NCBI RefSeq assembly: GCF_000803645.1
Contig: NZ_CP009122.1
Location: 348,501 to 412,500 of the forward strand
Length of the DNA stretch: 64,000 nt
DNA from: Sphingopyxis fribergensis
Lineage (GTDB): Bacteria; Pseudomonadota; Alphaproteobacteria; Sphingomonadales; Sphingomonadaceae
Reading direction: 5' to 3'
Program-made: the position numbers and the translations under genes
The notes under the pieces: model-generated
Told to the model about the DNA's origin: nothing
The model's input: only the letters and a program-made list of their open reading frames with translations
Databases searched by the model: none
Shown: positions 1-8,229 of the stretch, piece by piece
How the letters are laid out: each line of letters opens with the position of its first letter
Position numbering within the stretch: position 1 is the first letter of the stretch

Positions 1-528
1 AAGTTCGCGGGTATTGCGGCGTGACCCTCCACAGCTTTCACAATCCGCGCCATATGTCCTCCATGGCGCGCCGACACGCGTTAGCCGCAGGACATCTTGT
101 CCACCCTGTTTCGCTGGAAACCGCCAAAGAGGACGAGATGTGTCGTGCGGCTTTCTGTGACCTGAAGCTCGCTCCCTCCCTGCTATACCATGCGGGCGAG
201 TCGCCCAGTTCGGCAAATCGACGGACCGGGATTCCCACCGGACAACCGGAGGCATAGCGCGCGGTGATTGGCTCAGGCCGACCACCGCCAGCTCTTTGGG
301 TAAGCGCGGCGGTCGGCCTGAACCAATCACATCCGACGGCGCTCCCGACATCTAAAAGGACAAGCATAGTGCCTAACCTAACAGTATAAGACCCGACTAT
401 TCATTCCGCTCGACCGGTCGAACGAGATCATCGAGGCGATCCTCTCGATGACGCGGATCTGACCCATCCCGAGTCTGCTCGACCCTTGAAAAGCGGTCCG
501 GGAACGTTGCGCGCCCGGACCGCATCGA
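1..528. other. Left flank without a convincing gene
   Basis: No frame here shows recognisable protein family content. The open frames at 21-257 and 38-367 overlap each other on opposite strands and run across a large palindrome (264-330), so I read them as non-coding. Apart from that palindrome I see nothing. Confidence 0.5.
264..330. repeat. Long palindrome, copy 1 of a shared hairpin repeat
   Basis: The arms start GTGATTGG and end CCAATCAC, and pair over about 25 bases with a few mismatches around a CTCTTTGGGT loop. The inner ~45 bases are almost the exact reverse complement of the palindrome at 14097-14155, while the outer arms differ but remain self-complementary. It is probably a repetitive hairpin element. 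The function is unknown. Confidence 0.8.
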
Positions 529-1491
529 TCAACTTGCCGCGAGCGTGTTTTCCGGCGCGGGTTCAGCCGATGGAGCCGCCTCAGCGTCTGTCTTTTTCGC
601 CCGAATGCGCTTCGGCTTCGGTGCCGCATTCGCGCGCGCGACGGAAGCCTTTGCGGCAACGCCCTTGGTGACCTTGCGCTTGGGTTTTACCGCTACGGAC
701 TTCGATTTGGCATCGAGAGCCTTGGGCGAGGGACCTTCAGGCGCGTGCTCTGCTGGGGGCGTCTCAGCAACGGCAGGGTTGGGCGTCTCGGAAACCGGGG
801 ATGCAGGCGCGTCCGCGGCGACCAGCGCAGGAGCGGCCTTACGCTTAGGCTTCTTGGCCGCCGGCTTCGGTTTCACGTCGACAGTCTTGGTTCGCGGGCG
901 ACGTGTCGACGCGGCCTTTGCCGGGGGTGTCTCAGCAACGACAGGCTCGGGCGTGTCGGTAACCTGGGGTGAAGGCATTTCCTCGGCAACAGCCGAAGGA
1001 GAGTTCTTGCGCTTGCCGCCGAGGCCCAGCTTCAGTGCGACTTCTCTTCGGGCCGCCGAATATCCTCGCGCGACGATAGGATAGTCCGCCGGAAGGCCAT
1101 AGCGGCCACGATATTCCGCAGGCGTCAATCCATGCGCTGACAGATGTCGTTTGAGCGCCTTGTAGGGCTTGCCATCGATCAGGCTTAGTATGTGATCCGG
1201 TGATGCCAGACTTTCGTCAATGGAGACCTTCGGCTTATGATCCGGAGCGGCGGCCGGCGTCTCCGGTACAATCTCTTCGGCCGCCGGGGCGGCGACTGGC
1301 TTCTCCAGAGCAACCTCTTCACTTCCTGGAGCGCCAACTGTCGTTGCGACAGGTGCGTCGCCCAGCAGCGCCCTCCGCGTCCCCTCCACCAGCGCTGGCA
1401 ATTCGGCGCTCGGCACGGTGTTGTTCGCGAAATATGCGCTGAGCAACGTCACGGTCAAAGACATGACGCCCGAATCTTCGGTCTCGGCCAT
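529..1491 (-). CDS. MucR/Ros-type transcriptional regulator with long basic tail
   Basis: The protein has 320 residues. The N-terminal helical part (SAYFANNTVPSAELPALV) and the central block around residues 105-160 (DGKPYKALKRHL, then LTPAEYRGRYGLP and a YSAARRE segment) match the MucR/Ros family, DNA-binding regulators common in alphaproteobacteria. The Ros zinc-finger cysteines appear to be replaced (SLIDGK where CLEDGK is usual), as in some MucR homologues. The C-terminal half is a low-complexity Lys/Ala/Pro tail, much longer than in the usual ~140-residue family member and reminiscent of H1-like DNA-binding tails. It is divergent from the accessory operon starting at 1656, so it could control it; that is inference. 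Confidence 0.85.
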   Translation of the reverse strand: MAETEDSGVMSLTVTLLSAYFANNTVPSAELPALVEGTRRALLGDAPVATTVGAPGSEEVALEKPVAAPAAEEIVPETPAAAPDHKPKVSIDESLASPDHILSLIDGKPYKALKRHLSAHGLTPAEYRGRYGLPADYPIVARGYSAARREVALKLGLGGKRKNSPSAVAEEMPSPQVTDTPEPVVAETPPAKAASTRRPRTKTVDVKPKPAAKKPKRKAAPALVAADAPASPVSETPNPAVAETPPAEHAPEGPSPKALDAKSKSVAVKPKRKVTKGVAAKASVARANAAPKPKRIRAKKTDAEAAPSAEPAPENTLAAS

Positions 1492-1588
1492 GTAACATCC
1501 TTCTTCTTGCTGGGAACACGGGTCTTGAACCAGGCGCAGTTGCGCAAGTGTAAACGAACTCGTGCCCCCATTCGGCCGTCAAGTCAAA

Positions 1589-1637
1589 GGGAGGGGAGGA
1601 GGGCGGCTGTGGGTGGCGCGGCAATTGGGCTGCCCAC
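1589..1637 (+). promoter_or_regulatory. Purine tract plus hairpin leader, copy 1
   Basis: A G/A tract GGGAGGGGAGGAGGG (1589-1603) is followed by a hairpin whose arms GTGGGTGGC (1609-1617) and GCTGCCCAC (1629-1637) pair over 9 bases with two G-U pairs. It lies just upstream of the start at 1656. The same architecture recurs before the genes at 3825, 6983, 10880 and 36087. The function is unknown; a shared post-transcriptional control element is one possibility. Confidence 0.55.
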
Positions 1638-1655
1638 AATCTTCATGGAGCACCC

Positions 1656-2159
1656 ATGGCCGACCACTTCATCCAGGGCTCATTCGCCTTCACCTGCTCG
1701 ATCGCCGAAGCCGCGCTCATCGAAGAGGCATGGCAGCTTGCCGCCGATCTGATGTGGGATTTCGATCCTGCTCCCATCAGCGATGAACTGCTGACAGTCT
1801 TTCCGCCGAGCCTTGCCGATAAACCGCTGAGCGGGTTCACCGCGATCTTCGATGATGCGAACTTTCCCGACTTCGGCGCCGACATTCAGGTCGAGAATTC
1901 GATCGAAGATCCCAAAACCTGCTCGGTCAGCATTTATAGCGACACAGACTTCCAGCCGTGGCCCATTGCCGGGCTGATCCAACGTTGCTGCCAACCGACA
2001 CTGGCTATTGCTCCGATCGGCTTTGACTGGAGCCTAACCTGTAGCAAACCCCGCATCGACAGTTTTGGCGGAGGATGGTGCGCCATATTCCCGGACCGGA
2101 TCGAGATCGAGAGCACGCGGCAAGCGCTGTCGAAGGCGCTCAACGGTGGACTGTCATGA
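1656..2159 (+). CDS. Conserved accessory protein, function unknown
   Basis: This is a 167-residue soluble protein with no family I recognise. It is acidic, with no signal peptide or membrane segment. It begins a collinear series of small accessory genes, divergent from the MucR-like gene, and follows a purine-tract/hairpin leader. Its stop overlaps the next start (ATGA at 2156), indicating translational coupling. Confidence 0.7.
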   Translation: MADHFIQGSFAFTCSIAEAALIEEAWQLAADLMWDFDPAPISDELLTVFPPSLADKPLSGFTAIFDDANFPDFGADIQVENSIEDPKTCSVSIYSDTDFQPWPIAGLIQRCCQPTLAIAPIGFDWSLTCSKPRIDSFGGGWCAIFPDRIEIESTRQALSKALNGGLS

Positions 2160-2755
2160 GCCGCCGCAGTCATTGGGATGACAATCCCCACCATCCTGTC
2201 GACGACTGGAAAACCGAAGTTGCGAACGACGATACCCGTCTTGGCTATCTCGATTGGGTTGAAGCCCGGTCGGAAATGCTCGCCTCCGAGGATAGCCCGG
2301 GCACGGCCGGAGTATCACCGCGTCGTGATGCCGTTCGCATCCGTGCAACCGATCGGCTTGGCACCATCGCCTATATCCATCGCGAAGCGAACCGCCCGAT
2401 GCGCTGCACGCTGGCGAATGGCGTATCCGCCGCGCTCTTCTACGCCGGCATCACGGTCGATGAAATGACGTGCCGCTTCGCGCTCGATGATTGCGAAACC
2501 GCCGACCAGGCGCTTGCGATTGTTCGGCGCTACGGGTCGCTCGAGTATGGCTATTGCCAAGCCGGGCCGCCACCGGGCTGGGATAGTTCACCAGCGACGC
2601 CTCCCGCAATCCATCTGCTTGCGGATCTGCTTGGCGAGATCGACCGACTGGCGACCATCGTTCCGGAAGTCTTGGGTCAGATCGACGAGGACGCCGTGAG
2701 GCGTGCCCGCGCCGTCATTGCGATGGAATTGCCCCCAGGGTCCCGCGAGACCTGA
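2156..2755 (+). CDS. Conserved accessory protein, function unknown
   Basis: This is a 199-residue protein starting at the ATG that overlaps the previous stop (ATGA). The frame is open upstream to 2075, but the coupled start is preferred. It contains an acidic C-terminal helix-rich part (LLADLLGEIDRLATIVPEVL). No known domain is recognised, and the context suggests co-expression with the gene at 1656. Confidence 0.7.
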   Translation: MSRRSHWDDNPHHPVDDWKTEVANDDTRLGYLDWVEARSEMLASEDSPGTAGVSPRRDAVRIRATDRLGTIAYIHREANRPMRCTLANGVSAALFYAGITVDEMTCRFALDDCETADQALAIVRRYGSLEYGYCQAGPPPGWDSSPATPPAIHLLADLLGEIDRLATIVPEVLGQIDEDAVRRARAVIAMELPPGSRET

Positions 2756-2762
2756 CAACAAC

Positions 2763-2779
2763 CGGCCACCGGGCTGGCC
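2763..2779 (+). promoter_or_regulatory. Intergenic hairpin upstream of 2807
   Basis: A short stem GGCCA/TGGCC sits in the gap before the gene at 2807. Similar small perfect hairpins occupy several other gaps in this gene run (5699, 8744, 13145), so they may act in mRNA processing or stability. That role is inference. Confidence 0.35.
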
Positions 2780-2806
2780 ACCAAACCTTTGCCACGGAGA
2801 AAGACC

Positions 2807-3511
2807 ATGACCGACGTCTCGACGCCGGGCGCGTCCGCGCGCTTGTACAGCCAGACTCCGTTCGACGAGCGGGGCAATTTCCACTATGAGGGCGACCTTT
2901 ATCAAGCCGGCGACAATCTCGCGACGCTCGCCGCGCGCATCGAAACTCATCTCAAGGCCAAATACCCCGACACGCGCTTCGCGATCAGGACCGAGAAGTT
3001 CGCGCGGGGCCGAAAGATCATTGCCGAGATCCTCGACACACCAGCGGACCTTACCGCGCGTGACGCGCAGAACGACTTCTTCGTCGCGGTGCGCGACCAG
3101 ATGGAGCGCTTTGGCTTCACCCGCTCCAATGTCTATCAGGACCTCCACAACTGTTCCTTTTATTGTGAAGCGCGGATCGGTCCGGCCTATTGGGCAGCAT
3201 TGTCCGCGCGTCGGGGACCAAAGAACCCGGTCGACCCCAAGGTTTCCCTTGCTGCGTTCAAAAAGCAGGTGAGGGCTGGTGACAGCCTGAAGCTGGTCGA
3301 CGCACCAGCCGGACATCGTGCGCTCGGGACGACCAGGGCAATCACCCAGGTGCGATCCGGCGATCTCATTCTCGAAGGCCGCTCCTATCTGAGCTTTCCG
3401 CGAGCTTCCGCCTTCGCCTGCGATGGAAGGCTTGTGCGGATCTCGAATGGCTCTGAATATGACCCCGACTCGCACCTGCTTTATGAGTGGCTGCGTCAGA
3501 AGGCCGCCTGA
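2807..3511 (+). CDS. Conserved ICE/plasmid accessory protein, function unknown
   Basis: This is a 234-residue protein. The start at 2807 has a clear ribosome binding site (ACGGAGAA) seven bases upstream, so the open frame extending to 2789 is not used. The sequence has a well-ordered alpha/beta look (an aromatic NVYQDLHNCSFYCEARIG block in the middle) with no membrane segment. I do not recognise the family with certainty. It is collinear with its neighbours and followed three bases later by the zinc-ribbon gene at 3515. Confidence 0.7.
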   Translation: MTDVSTPGASARLYSQTPFDERGNFHYEGDLYQAGDNLATLAARIETHLKAKYPDTRFAIRTEKFARGRKIIAEILDTPADLTARDAQNDFFVAVRDQMERFGFTRSNVYQDLHNCSFYCEARIGPAYWAALSARRGPKNPVDPKVSLAAFKKQVRAGDSLKLVDAPAGHRALGTTRAITQVRSGDLILEGRSYLSFPRASAFACDGRLVRISNGSEYDPDSHLLYEWLRQKAA

Positions 3512-3514
3512 GCC

Positions 3515-3724
3515 ATGGCCTTCATCGCCAAGGAGACGGCTGTCTGCAACAGGCCGGGTTGCACCAAAAGCTGGGACGTCGACCCGGTAATGCTTGTCCC
3601 GTGCCCGGATTGCCAGGCGCTCGTCAGCGTCGGCTGTCAACGTCCCAGCGGCCATAGCGGTCCCTTCGACGAATTCCATGCCGCACGCGACCTGCTCGCG
3701 GACCGGGAGCGCATCGCACGTTAA
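3515..3724 (+). CDS. Small zinc-ribbon protein
   Basis: This is a 69-residue protein with a likely zinc ligand set: CNRPGC near the N-terminus and CPDCQ in the middle, followed by a third Cys and a His (GCQRPSGH). It starts three bases after the previous stop, so it is probably translated from the same mRNA. Small zinc ribbons of this kind are common in mobile elements and may bind nucleic acid; the specific role is unknown. Confidence 0.7.
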   Translation: MAFIAKETAVCNRPGCTKSWDVDPVMLVPCPDCQALVSVGCQRPSGHSGPFDEFHAARDLLADRERIAR

Positions 3725-3754
3725 GGCCGGATCCGAGGCAGCATGCGCGGGGAT

Positions 3755-3812
3755 GGAGGGAAGGGGGTGGGGAAGGGTTGGCCGGTCCGAAACGGATCGG
3801 GCCGTTCCAACC
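3755..3812 (+). promoter_or_regulatory. Purine tract plus hairpin leader, copy 2
   Basis: The tract GGAGGGAAGGGGG (3755-3767) precedes a two-part hairpin: outer stem GGTTGG/CCAACC (3776-3781 with 3807-3812) and inner stem CGGTCCG/CGGATCG around an AAA loop. A separate ribosome binding site AGGAG follows, then the ATG at 3825. The tract is identical to the one at 6924-6936. Confidence 0.6.
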
Positions 3813-3824
3813 AGGAGATGTCAC

Positions 3825-5021
3825 ATGGCAACGCTTGCCCAGCATATCGACGCGCCCCAGGTCTCGGGCGCCTACAAGGTCGACATATCCCGCGGTCGCA
3901 GCATCGGACGGGTCTCGTCCGAATGGTATTCGCGTCCCGACGACGAGAAATTCCTCTCCCTCGACGACCTCTATGAGAACGTTCGCCGTCGCGCCGACCG
4001 CGCACGCACACGTATCGTCGAAAGCCGCGACGTCCGCGTCGAGGCGAGCATGGACAATGCCGAGCGCCTGAGCCTCATCGTTCCCGGCGAAGCCGAACCG
4101 ATCGCACCCACCAACTGGTCGTTCGGTCAGCTCTCTAGCCTGGTTGGGGCTCCCGCCTCCTACCTGCGCAACCTTCCTGCAGCGCTCGCCGGCATCAATC
4201 TCCAGCATGGCCTCCTGAGCCATCGCGGCGAGCAGGTGAAGCTGCTCAAGACCCATGAAGGCCGCGCCGAACTGCGGGCTGTCACCGGACCCGATTACGG
4301 CCGGATCTGGGACCATGAGCTGGTCGCGGCGGTCATGAAGATCGCGGGCAACGGCGTTTCCGATACGCGCTGGAAGGTTCCGGGCGTGCTCGACTGGCGG
4401 TCGATGCGCTATAACCCCTATGTCGACGTTACGCGCGAGACGACGACACTCTATGCGTCGGATCGCGACGTTTTTCTGTTCTTGGTCGATGACACGCATC
4501 CGATCGAAGCGGGGAAATTGCCGAATGGCGACCCCGATCTCTTCTTCCGCGGCTTCTACTGCTGGAACTCGGAGGTCGGCTCCAAGACATTGGGAATTGC
4601 GACTTTTTATCTGCGCGCTGTGTGCATGAATCGCAATTTGTGGGGCGTCGAAAATTTCGAGGAGATCTCGATCCGCCATTCGAAATTCGCCGCCAACCGC
4701 TTCGCCCATGAAGCGGCGCCCGCGCTCGAGAGCTTCGCCGACTCTTCCGCGCTAAGCTTCATCGAAGGCATCAAGACGGCGCGCGGTCGCATCGTCGCAC
4801 GGTCCGACGAGGATCGCGACTCCTTCCTGCGAAAGAACGGCTTCTCCAAGACCGACACTGCGAAGATCATCCAGTCAGTGATCGCCGAAGAAGGCCATCC
4901 GCCCGCCAGCCTGTTCGATTTCGTGCAGGGCATCACTGCGCATGCACGCGCGAAGTCCAACCAGGACACGCGGCTCGAAATCGAGGGCAAGGCGCGCAAA
5001 CTCTTCGCCAAGGCGAGCTGA
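3825..5021 (+). CDS. DUF932 (phage/plasmid-like) protein
   Basis: The protein has 398 residues. It carries the DUF932 pattern: a WSFGQLSSLVGAPASYLR segment, a TGPDYGRIWDHELV segment, LYASDRDVFLFL, and a GFYCWNSEVGSKTLGIATF block followed by a conserved RHS-rich helix. DUF932 proteins are frequent on phages, plasmids and ICEs; the biochemical function is not established. The start is set by AGGAG six bases upstream; the frame is open back to 3594, but that part overlaps the previous gene. It follows leader copy 2 and leads directly to the gene at 5032. Confidence 0.88.
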   Translation: MATLAQHIDAPQVSGAYKVDISRGRSIGRVSSEWYSRPDDEKFLSLDDLYENVRRRADRARTRIVESRDVRVEASMDNAERLSLIVPGEAEPIAPTNWSFGQLSSLVGAPASYLRNLPAALAGINLQHGLLSHRGEQVKLLKTHEGRAELRAVTGPDYGRIWDHELVAAVMKIAGNGVSDTRWKVPGVLDWRSMRYNPYVDVTRETTTLYASDRDVFLFLVDDTHPIEAGKLPNGDPDLFFRGFYCWNSEVGSKTLGIATFYLRAVCMNRNLWGVENFEEISIRHSKFAANRFAHEAAPALESFADSSALSFIEGIKTARGRIVARSDEDRDSFLRKNGFSKTDTAKIIQSVIAEEGHPPASLFDFVQGITAHARAKSNQDTRLEIEGKARKLFAKAS

Positions 5022-5031
5022 GGAGGGCGTC

Positions 5032-5649
5032 ATGCTGAGCTTCACGATCGAAAGCACCTACCGGCTGCCGGTTTTCCGGCACCGGACCTATGAGGCGGCC
5101 ACCGCCGAAGATGCCTGTCGCCTCGCCATCACGGACGAGGACTGGACTGGCCAGAAGGAGGACTATGAGAATAGCGGCGCCACTTACCTTACTGGCATCT
5201 GGCCCGGTGTGGATAGCGCCTACGGCCCCCCCGCGCTGGCGCTGCCGCCCGGTTTCGCCGAAGGAGAATATCCGCCGTCGGCGATCAGGACGAAATCGGT
5301 CACGCCCATACCGGCTCCGCTGATGCCGCGCTGTCGCCATTGCGGCAGCGCGGACATCTGCAGGGATGCGAACGCCGCCTGGGACGAGGTCACCCAGCAA
5401 TGGTCGCTGCTCGCGACCTATGACAGCCAAACCTGCGAGCGATGCGGCGCGGACAGCAACAATCTCGCCCTCTGGGTCCCGGTCGCCGAGGCGGGCTCGG
5501 CCACGGCTTTCCTGTGGGAAGTGATCCAGGTGCTGGAATCCACCTCCCTTGCCTGGGAAGCCGATTTCCAGCGTTTCTGCACCGAGAGCCATGGCCAGCT
5601 GACGGCTGATGAGGCCGCCGCCCGATGGCGCAGCGCCGCGGGCGCCTGA
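5032..5649 (+). CDS. Zinc-ribbon accessory protein, function unknown
   Basis: This is a 205-residue protein starting ten bases after the DUF932 stop with an AGGAGGG ribosome binding site. The middle has two CxxC-type pairs (CRHCGS and CERCGAD) about 50 residues apart, which could form a zinc ribbon. The N-terminal part is a beta-rich segment (TIESTYRLPVFRHRTYEA). No enzyme motif is visible. It is probably co-transcribed with DUF932. Confidence 0.7.
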   Translation: MLSFTIESTYRLPVFRHRTYEAATAEDACRLAITDEDWTGQKEDYENSGATYLTGIWPGVDSAYGPPALALPPGFAEGEYPPSAIRTKSVTPIPAPLMPRCRHCGSADICRDANAAWDEVTQQWSLLATYDSQTCERCGADSNNLALWVPVAEAGSATAFLWEVIQVLESTSLAWEADFQRFCTESHGQLTADEAAARWRSAAGA

Positions 5650-5698
5650 CCATCCAGTCCGGCCCAACGGGCCAACCTTCAACGCCCGTCCACCCCGA

Positions 5699-5731
5699 GG
5701 CGGCTTCGACACAGGTCGGAGCCGCCCTTTT
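5699..5731 (+). terminator. Terminator-like hairpin
   Basis: A stem GGCGGCT/AGCCGCC (5699-5705 with 5720-5726) is followed by CTTTT. It could end the DUF932 operon, but it sits only about 20 bases before the start at 5752, like the leader hairpins of neighbouring genes, so it may instead act as a leader. Confidence 0.5.
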
Positions 5732-5751
5732 CCTATTGAAAGGATCCGATC

Positions 5752-5958
5752 ATGCACGCTTCCTCCCAAATCGAACTGCGCTCATTCTCCGTCGAGATCG
5801 AATTCTCCAGCGGCGGCGAGCCCTATGCAACCGAGACCTATACGGTCGAAGCGACCGACTGGTATCGCGCGCAGCGCGATGCGCTCGAGATGTCGGTCTC
5901 CAGTCCCTACGACAACGCGCGCATCCCCGATCTCACGCGTCGCGTGGTCGCACAATAA
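5752..5958 (+). CDS. Small accessory protein, function unknown
   Basis: This is a 68-residue beta-rich protein with no recognisable family. The start is supported by AAGGAT eight bases upstream. Its pattern (an alternating N-terminal strand, then YTVEATDWYRAQRDALEMSV) resembles the N-terminus of the protein at 5032, so the two may be related. Confidence 0.6.
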   Translation: MHASSQIELRSFSVEIEFSSGGEPYATETYTVEATDWYRAQRDALEMSVSSPYDNARIPDLTRRVVAQ

Positions 5959-6005
5959 ACAGCGGGCTTTCTCCCGCCGCCGATCATGGGCTGGCGGGAG
6001 GGGGC

Positions 6006-6028
6006 GCGGCCGCAACCGGAGTTGCCGC
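6006..6028 (+). promoter_or_regulatory. Hairpin leader upstream of the Mom-like gene
   Basis: A G-rich tract (CGGGAGGGGGC) is followed by a GCGGC/GCCGC stem directly before the ATG at 6031. This is a shortened variant of the purine-tract leader seen before other genes, and it would place the start close to the stem. Confidence 0.4.
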
Positions 6029-6030
6029 TC

Positions 6031-6774
6031 ATGATCACCACCAGAAGCCAACGCTGGCGCGATCGGCGTTGCCGCTGGGTGCCAGGCGCCACGGAAATCG
6101 ACACCAGGCGCTTCGCTGTCGATATCATCGACACCGTCAAGCAGGCCGCCCCTTTTGTGCGCCAGCATCATTATGCCGCCTCGATGCCGGTTACACGCCT
6201 TTCGCTCGGCCTCTTCCGTAATGGCGCGGCCGGACGATCCGAGTTGGCCGGCGTTTGCGTCTTCGCCCACCCGGTCAACAATGCCAGCGTTCCCAAATCG
6301 GCCGGGCTCCCCGATCCACGTAGCGCCTGCGACCTCGGGCGCCTCGTGCTGCTCGACGACACCGGCGGTAACGCGGAAACCTGGATGCTCTCGCGCGCCT
6401 TCAAATCGCTGCGTCGCGAGAAACCGGAAATCGTGTCCGTCATCTCCTACGCCGATCCCATCCGTCGCACCGACGAGCAAGGCCAGATGTTCATGCCCGG
6501 CCATGTCGGTACGCTCTATTGCGTGATGGGCAGCCGCTACACCGGCCGCTCGTCAGCACGCATCGATCTCATCCTCCCCAACGGCCAGCCGATTTCGAGC
6601 CGGGCGATCTCCAAGATCCGTAATGACGAATGCGGCCAGCGCTACGCGGCCGAGCAACTGGTTGCGGCTGGTGCCCGGACCCGTCGTTCGGGCGAAGATC
6701 CCGCGCACTGGCTCGCCGATCTTGAACACACCGGTTTTCTGCGCCGCCAGAAGCACCCGGGCAACCACGCTTAG
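6031..6774 (+). CDS. Mom-like DNA adenine-modification protein (acyltransferase fold)
   Basis: The protein has 247 residues. It matches the Mom family named after phage Mu Mom, which modifies adenines in DNA (methylcarbamoylation) and so protects them from restriction. Visible family features are an FVRQHHYAASMP segment, an FAHPVNNASVPK segment, a DLGRLVLLDD strand, a VSVISYADP strand, a PGHVGTLYCVMG segment and an ISSRAISKIRNDE helix. The start at 6031 has GGAG nine bases upstream; an ATG at 5986 lacks one. The mobile-element context fits protection of transferring DNA against host restriction. The chemistry of this homologue is not shown by sequence. Confidence 0.75.
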   Translation: MITTRSQRWRDRRCRWVPGATEIDTRRFAVDIIDTVKQAAPFVRQHHYAASMPVTRLSLGLFRNGAAGRSELAGVCVFAHPVNNASVPKSAGLPDPRSACDLGRLVLLDDTGGNAETWMLSRAFKSLRREKPEIVSVISYADPIRRTDEQGQMFMPGHVGTLYCVMGSRYTGRSSARIDLILPNGQPISSRAISKIRNDECGQRYAAEQLVAAGARTRRSGEDPAHWLADLEHTGFLRRQKHPGNHA

Positions 6775-6923
6775 GTTCTGTTCCCGCTCACCAAAGCGGC
6801 GCGGATCGCGGCACGGGCGGTACCAAGTCTGCCCTATCCCGTTCTCGATCGCACTACGCCCGCCGGCGACGTGACGGCGCTTCCGCTGCTTGCCCACGCC
6901 GTTTGAGCCAGCCGGTCGCAGCC

Positions 6924-6964
6924 GGAGGGAAGGGGGCGGGATTGGGGGCCGGTCAGGAACCGGC
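6924..6964 (+). promoter_or_regulatory. Purine tract plus hairpin leader, copy 3
   Basis: The tract GGAGGGAAGGGGG (6924-6936) is followed by a GCCGGT/ACCGGC stem (6948-6953 with 6959-6964), then a ribosome binding site CCGGAGAA and the ATG at 6983. The tract is identical to the one before the DUF932 gene. Confidence 0.6.
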
Positions 6965-6982
6965 TTACCGGAGAACCCCGCC

Positions 6983-7477
6983 ATGCCCGATCTTGACGCC
7001 CGCGCCCTCCTTGTCGAGGCGCTCGATTTCTTCAACGACCATCCCTGCTTCGGCCTACGCCGCGACCGGCGCCGCACAAGCTACCAGCTCGCCGCGCGGA
7101 TCGACGCCTTCCTCGCACCGGACAAGACTGTTCTGCCTATCGTGGCGGCCGCCCGCGAACGCTGGCTTAACACTCATATCCTGCGGATCGACCCTGACGA
7201 GCAGACCGTCCAGCGCGATGGCGACAGCTATTGGGTGCGGGCATGGGTGCGCGTGGATGCGGCCCGCCTAGCCGACGTCGGCGCTGCGCCAATCGACCGA
7301 TACGCCCGCGCGGTCGCCGCACTGCCGGAAATCACTCGTCAGGTTCTCCTGGCGGATTTTCTCGGCGAGGAGGATTTCGCCGCGATCGCGGCCCGTCTCG
7401 GCATCGCCACGCACGAGGTCGAGCAGCATATCGCCGACGCACTCGCCGTGATCGCCCAAGCGCTCGACCGGCCCTGA
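6983..7477 (+). CDS. Sigma-70 region-4-like DNA-binding protein
   Basis: The protein has 164 residues. The C-terminal ~55 residues (LPEITRQVLLADFLGEEDFA, then IAARLGIATHEVEQHI) have the helix-turn-helix pattern of sigma factor region 4. No region 2 is present, so it is unlikely to act as a normal sigma factor. It could be an activator or anti-sigma-like regulator of the element. The start is fixed by CCGGAGAA and the preceding leader. Confidence 0.6.
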   Translation: MPDLDARALLVEALDFFNDHPCFGLRRDRRRTSYQLAARIDAFLAPDKTVLPIVAAARERWLNTHILRIDPDEQTVQRDGDSYWVRAWVRVDAARLADVGAAPIDRYARAVAALPEITRQVLLADFLGEEDFAAIAARLGIATHEVEQHIADALAVIAQALDRP

Positions 7478-7532
7478 TCGCACGCTCGGGCTGCCCCTCC
7501 GCGCACCCGGCACATCCCTAAGGAGACAATCC

Positions 7533-8219
7533 ATGACCCATATGACAAGGGACGATTTCGCGCGCCTGCTGGCCCGCGCCCGCATTGCGATCGCCGACGC
7601 CAGCCCGGCAGGCCATATTCTGTGTGACGAACTGGCGCAGGCCGAACGGCTCATGGAAAATCATGCGGTTCCCTGGTCCGCCGACATCCACGTCGCGTTC
7701 ATCGACCATCGTGAGGGAGGCAACCTCCATGCGGCCTTCGGCCGTGAGGCGTTGATGGCCGAGGTCGCCTCATTCTGCCGCGAATGGTGGCCGGAAATCC
7801 GCGACAGGCGTGATCCCTCGACGCTCTCCGACGAAGAGGCCGCTTCGATCTATTTCGACGCCCACGAAGACGAATATCTATGGACCGAGCGAATCTCGGT
7901 CGGCGCGCCGGCGATCGGCTCTCCGAACGCATTGCGCATCGCTCGCCATCTTGTGATCAGCACCAGCCATATCCGTCCCGCCACCGCGGACCTTCTCGAC
8001 CAATGGGCGCCGATGATCCCGGAATCGCGCCCGCTGGGTGTCGCCGAGGCCGGCTATGGCTGGTTCGTCCTCACCGATTCGCTCGACGGCCTGGAACGGG
8101 AGATGGTCCCGAACGAGCTTTGGGCCGCCATCGAGTTCGCGCGTGCACAGGGCTGCCGTTGGCTTCTTCTCGACCGTGACGCGGATTGCATCGACGGTCT
8201 CGAGACGTTCGAGTGGTGA
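7533..8219 (+). CDS. DUF5983-type accessory protein
   Basis: The protein has 228 residues and a strong ribosome binding site (AAGGAGA). The C-terminal ~100 residues have the DUF5983 pattern: STSHI near the start, GYGWFVLTDS, VPNELWAAIEFARAQGC, and LLLDRDADCIDGLETFEW at the end. The protein at 12595 is a shorter relative. DUF5983 proteins are common on proteobacterial mobile elements; their role is unknown. The N-terminal ~120 residues are of unknown type. Confidence 0.7.
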   Translation: MTHMTRDDFARLLARARIAIADASPAGHILCDELAQAERLMENHAVPWSADIHVAFIDHREGGNLHAAFGREALMAEVASFCREWWPEIRDRRDPSTLSDEEAASIYFDAHEDEYLWTERISVGAPAIGSPNALRIARHLVISTSHIRPATADLLDQWAPMIPESRPLGVAEAGYGWFVLTDSLDGLEREMVPNELWAAIEFARAQGCRWLLLDRDADCIDGLETFEW

Positions 8220-8229
8220 GGGCTCTGCC

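Noticed and set aside
2588..3679. A 363-codon minus-strand frame
   Set aside because: It is antisense to the collinear genes at 2807 and 3515, which have ribosome binding sites.
5986..6030. Upstream ATG for the Mom-like gene
   Set aside because: It has no ribosome binding site and lies across the leader hairpin; ATG 6031 has GGAG nine bases upstream.
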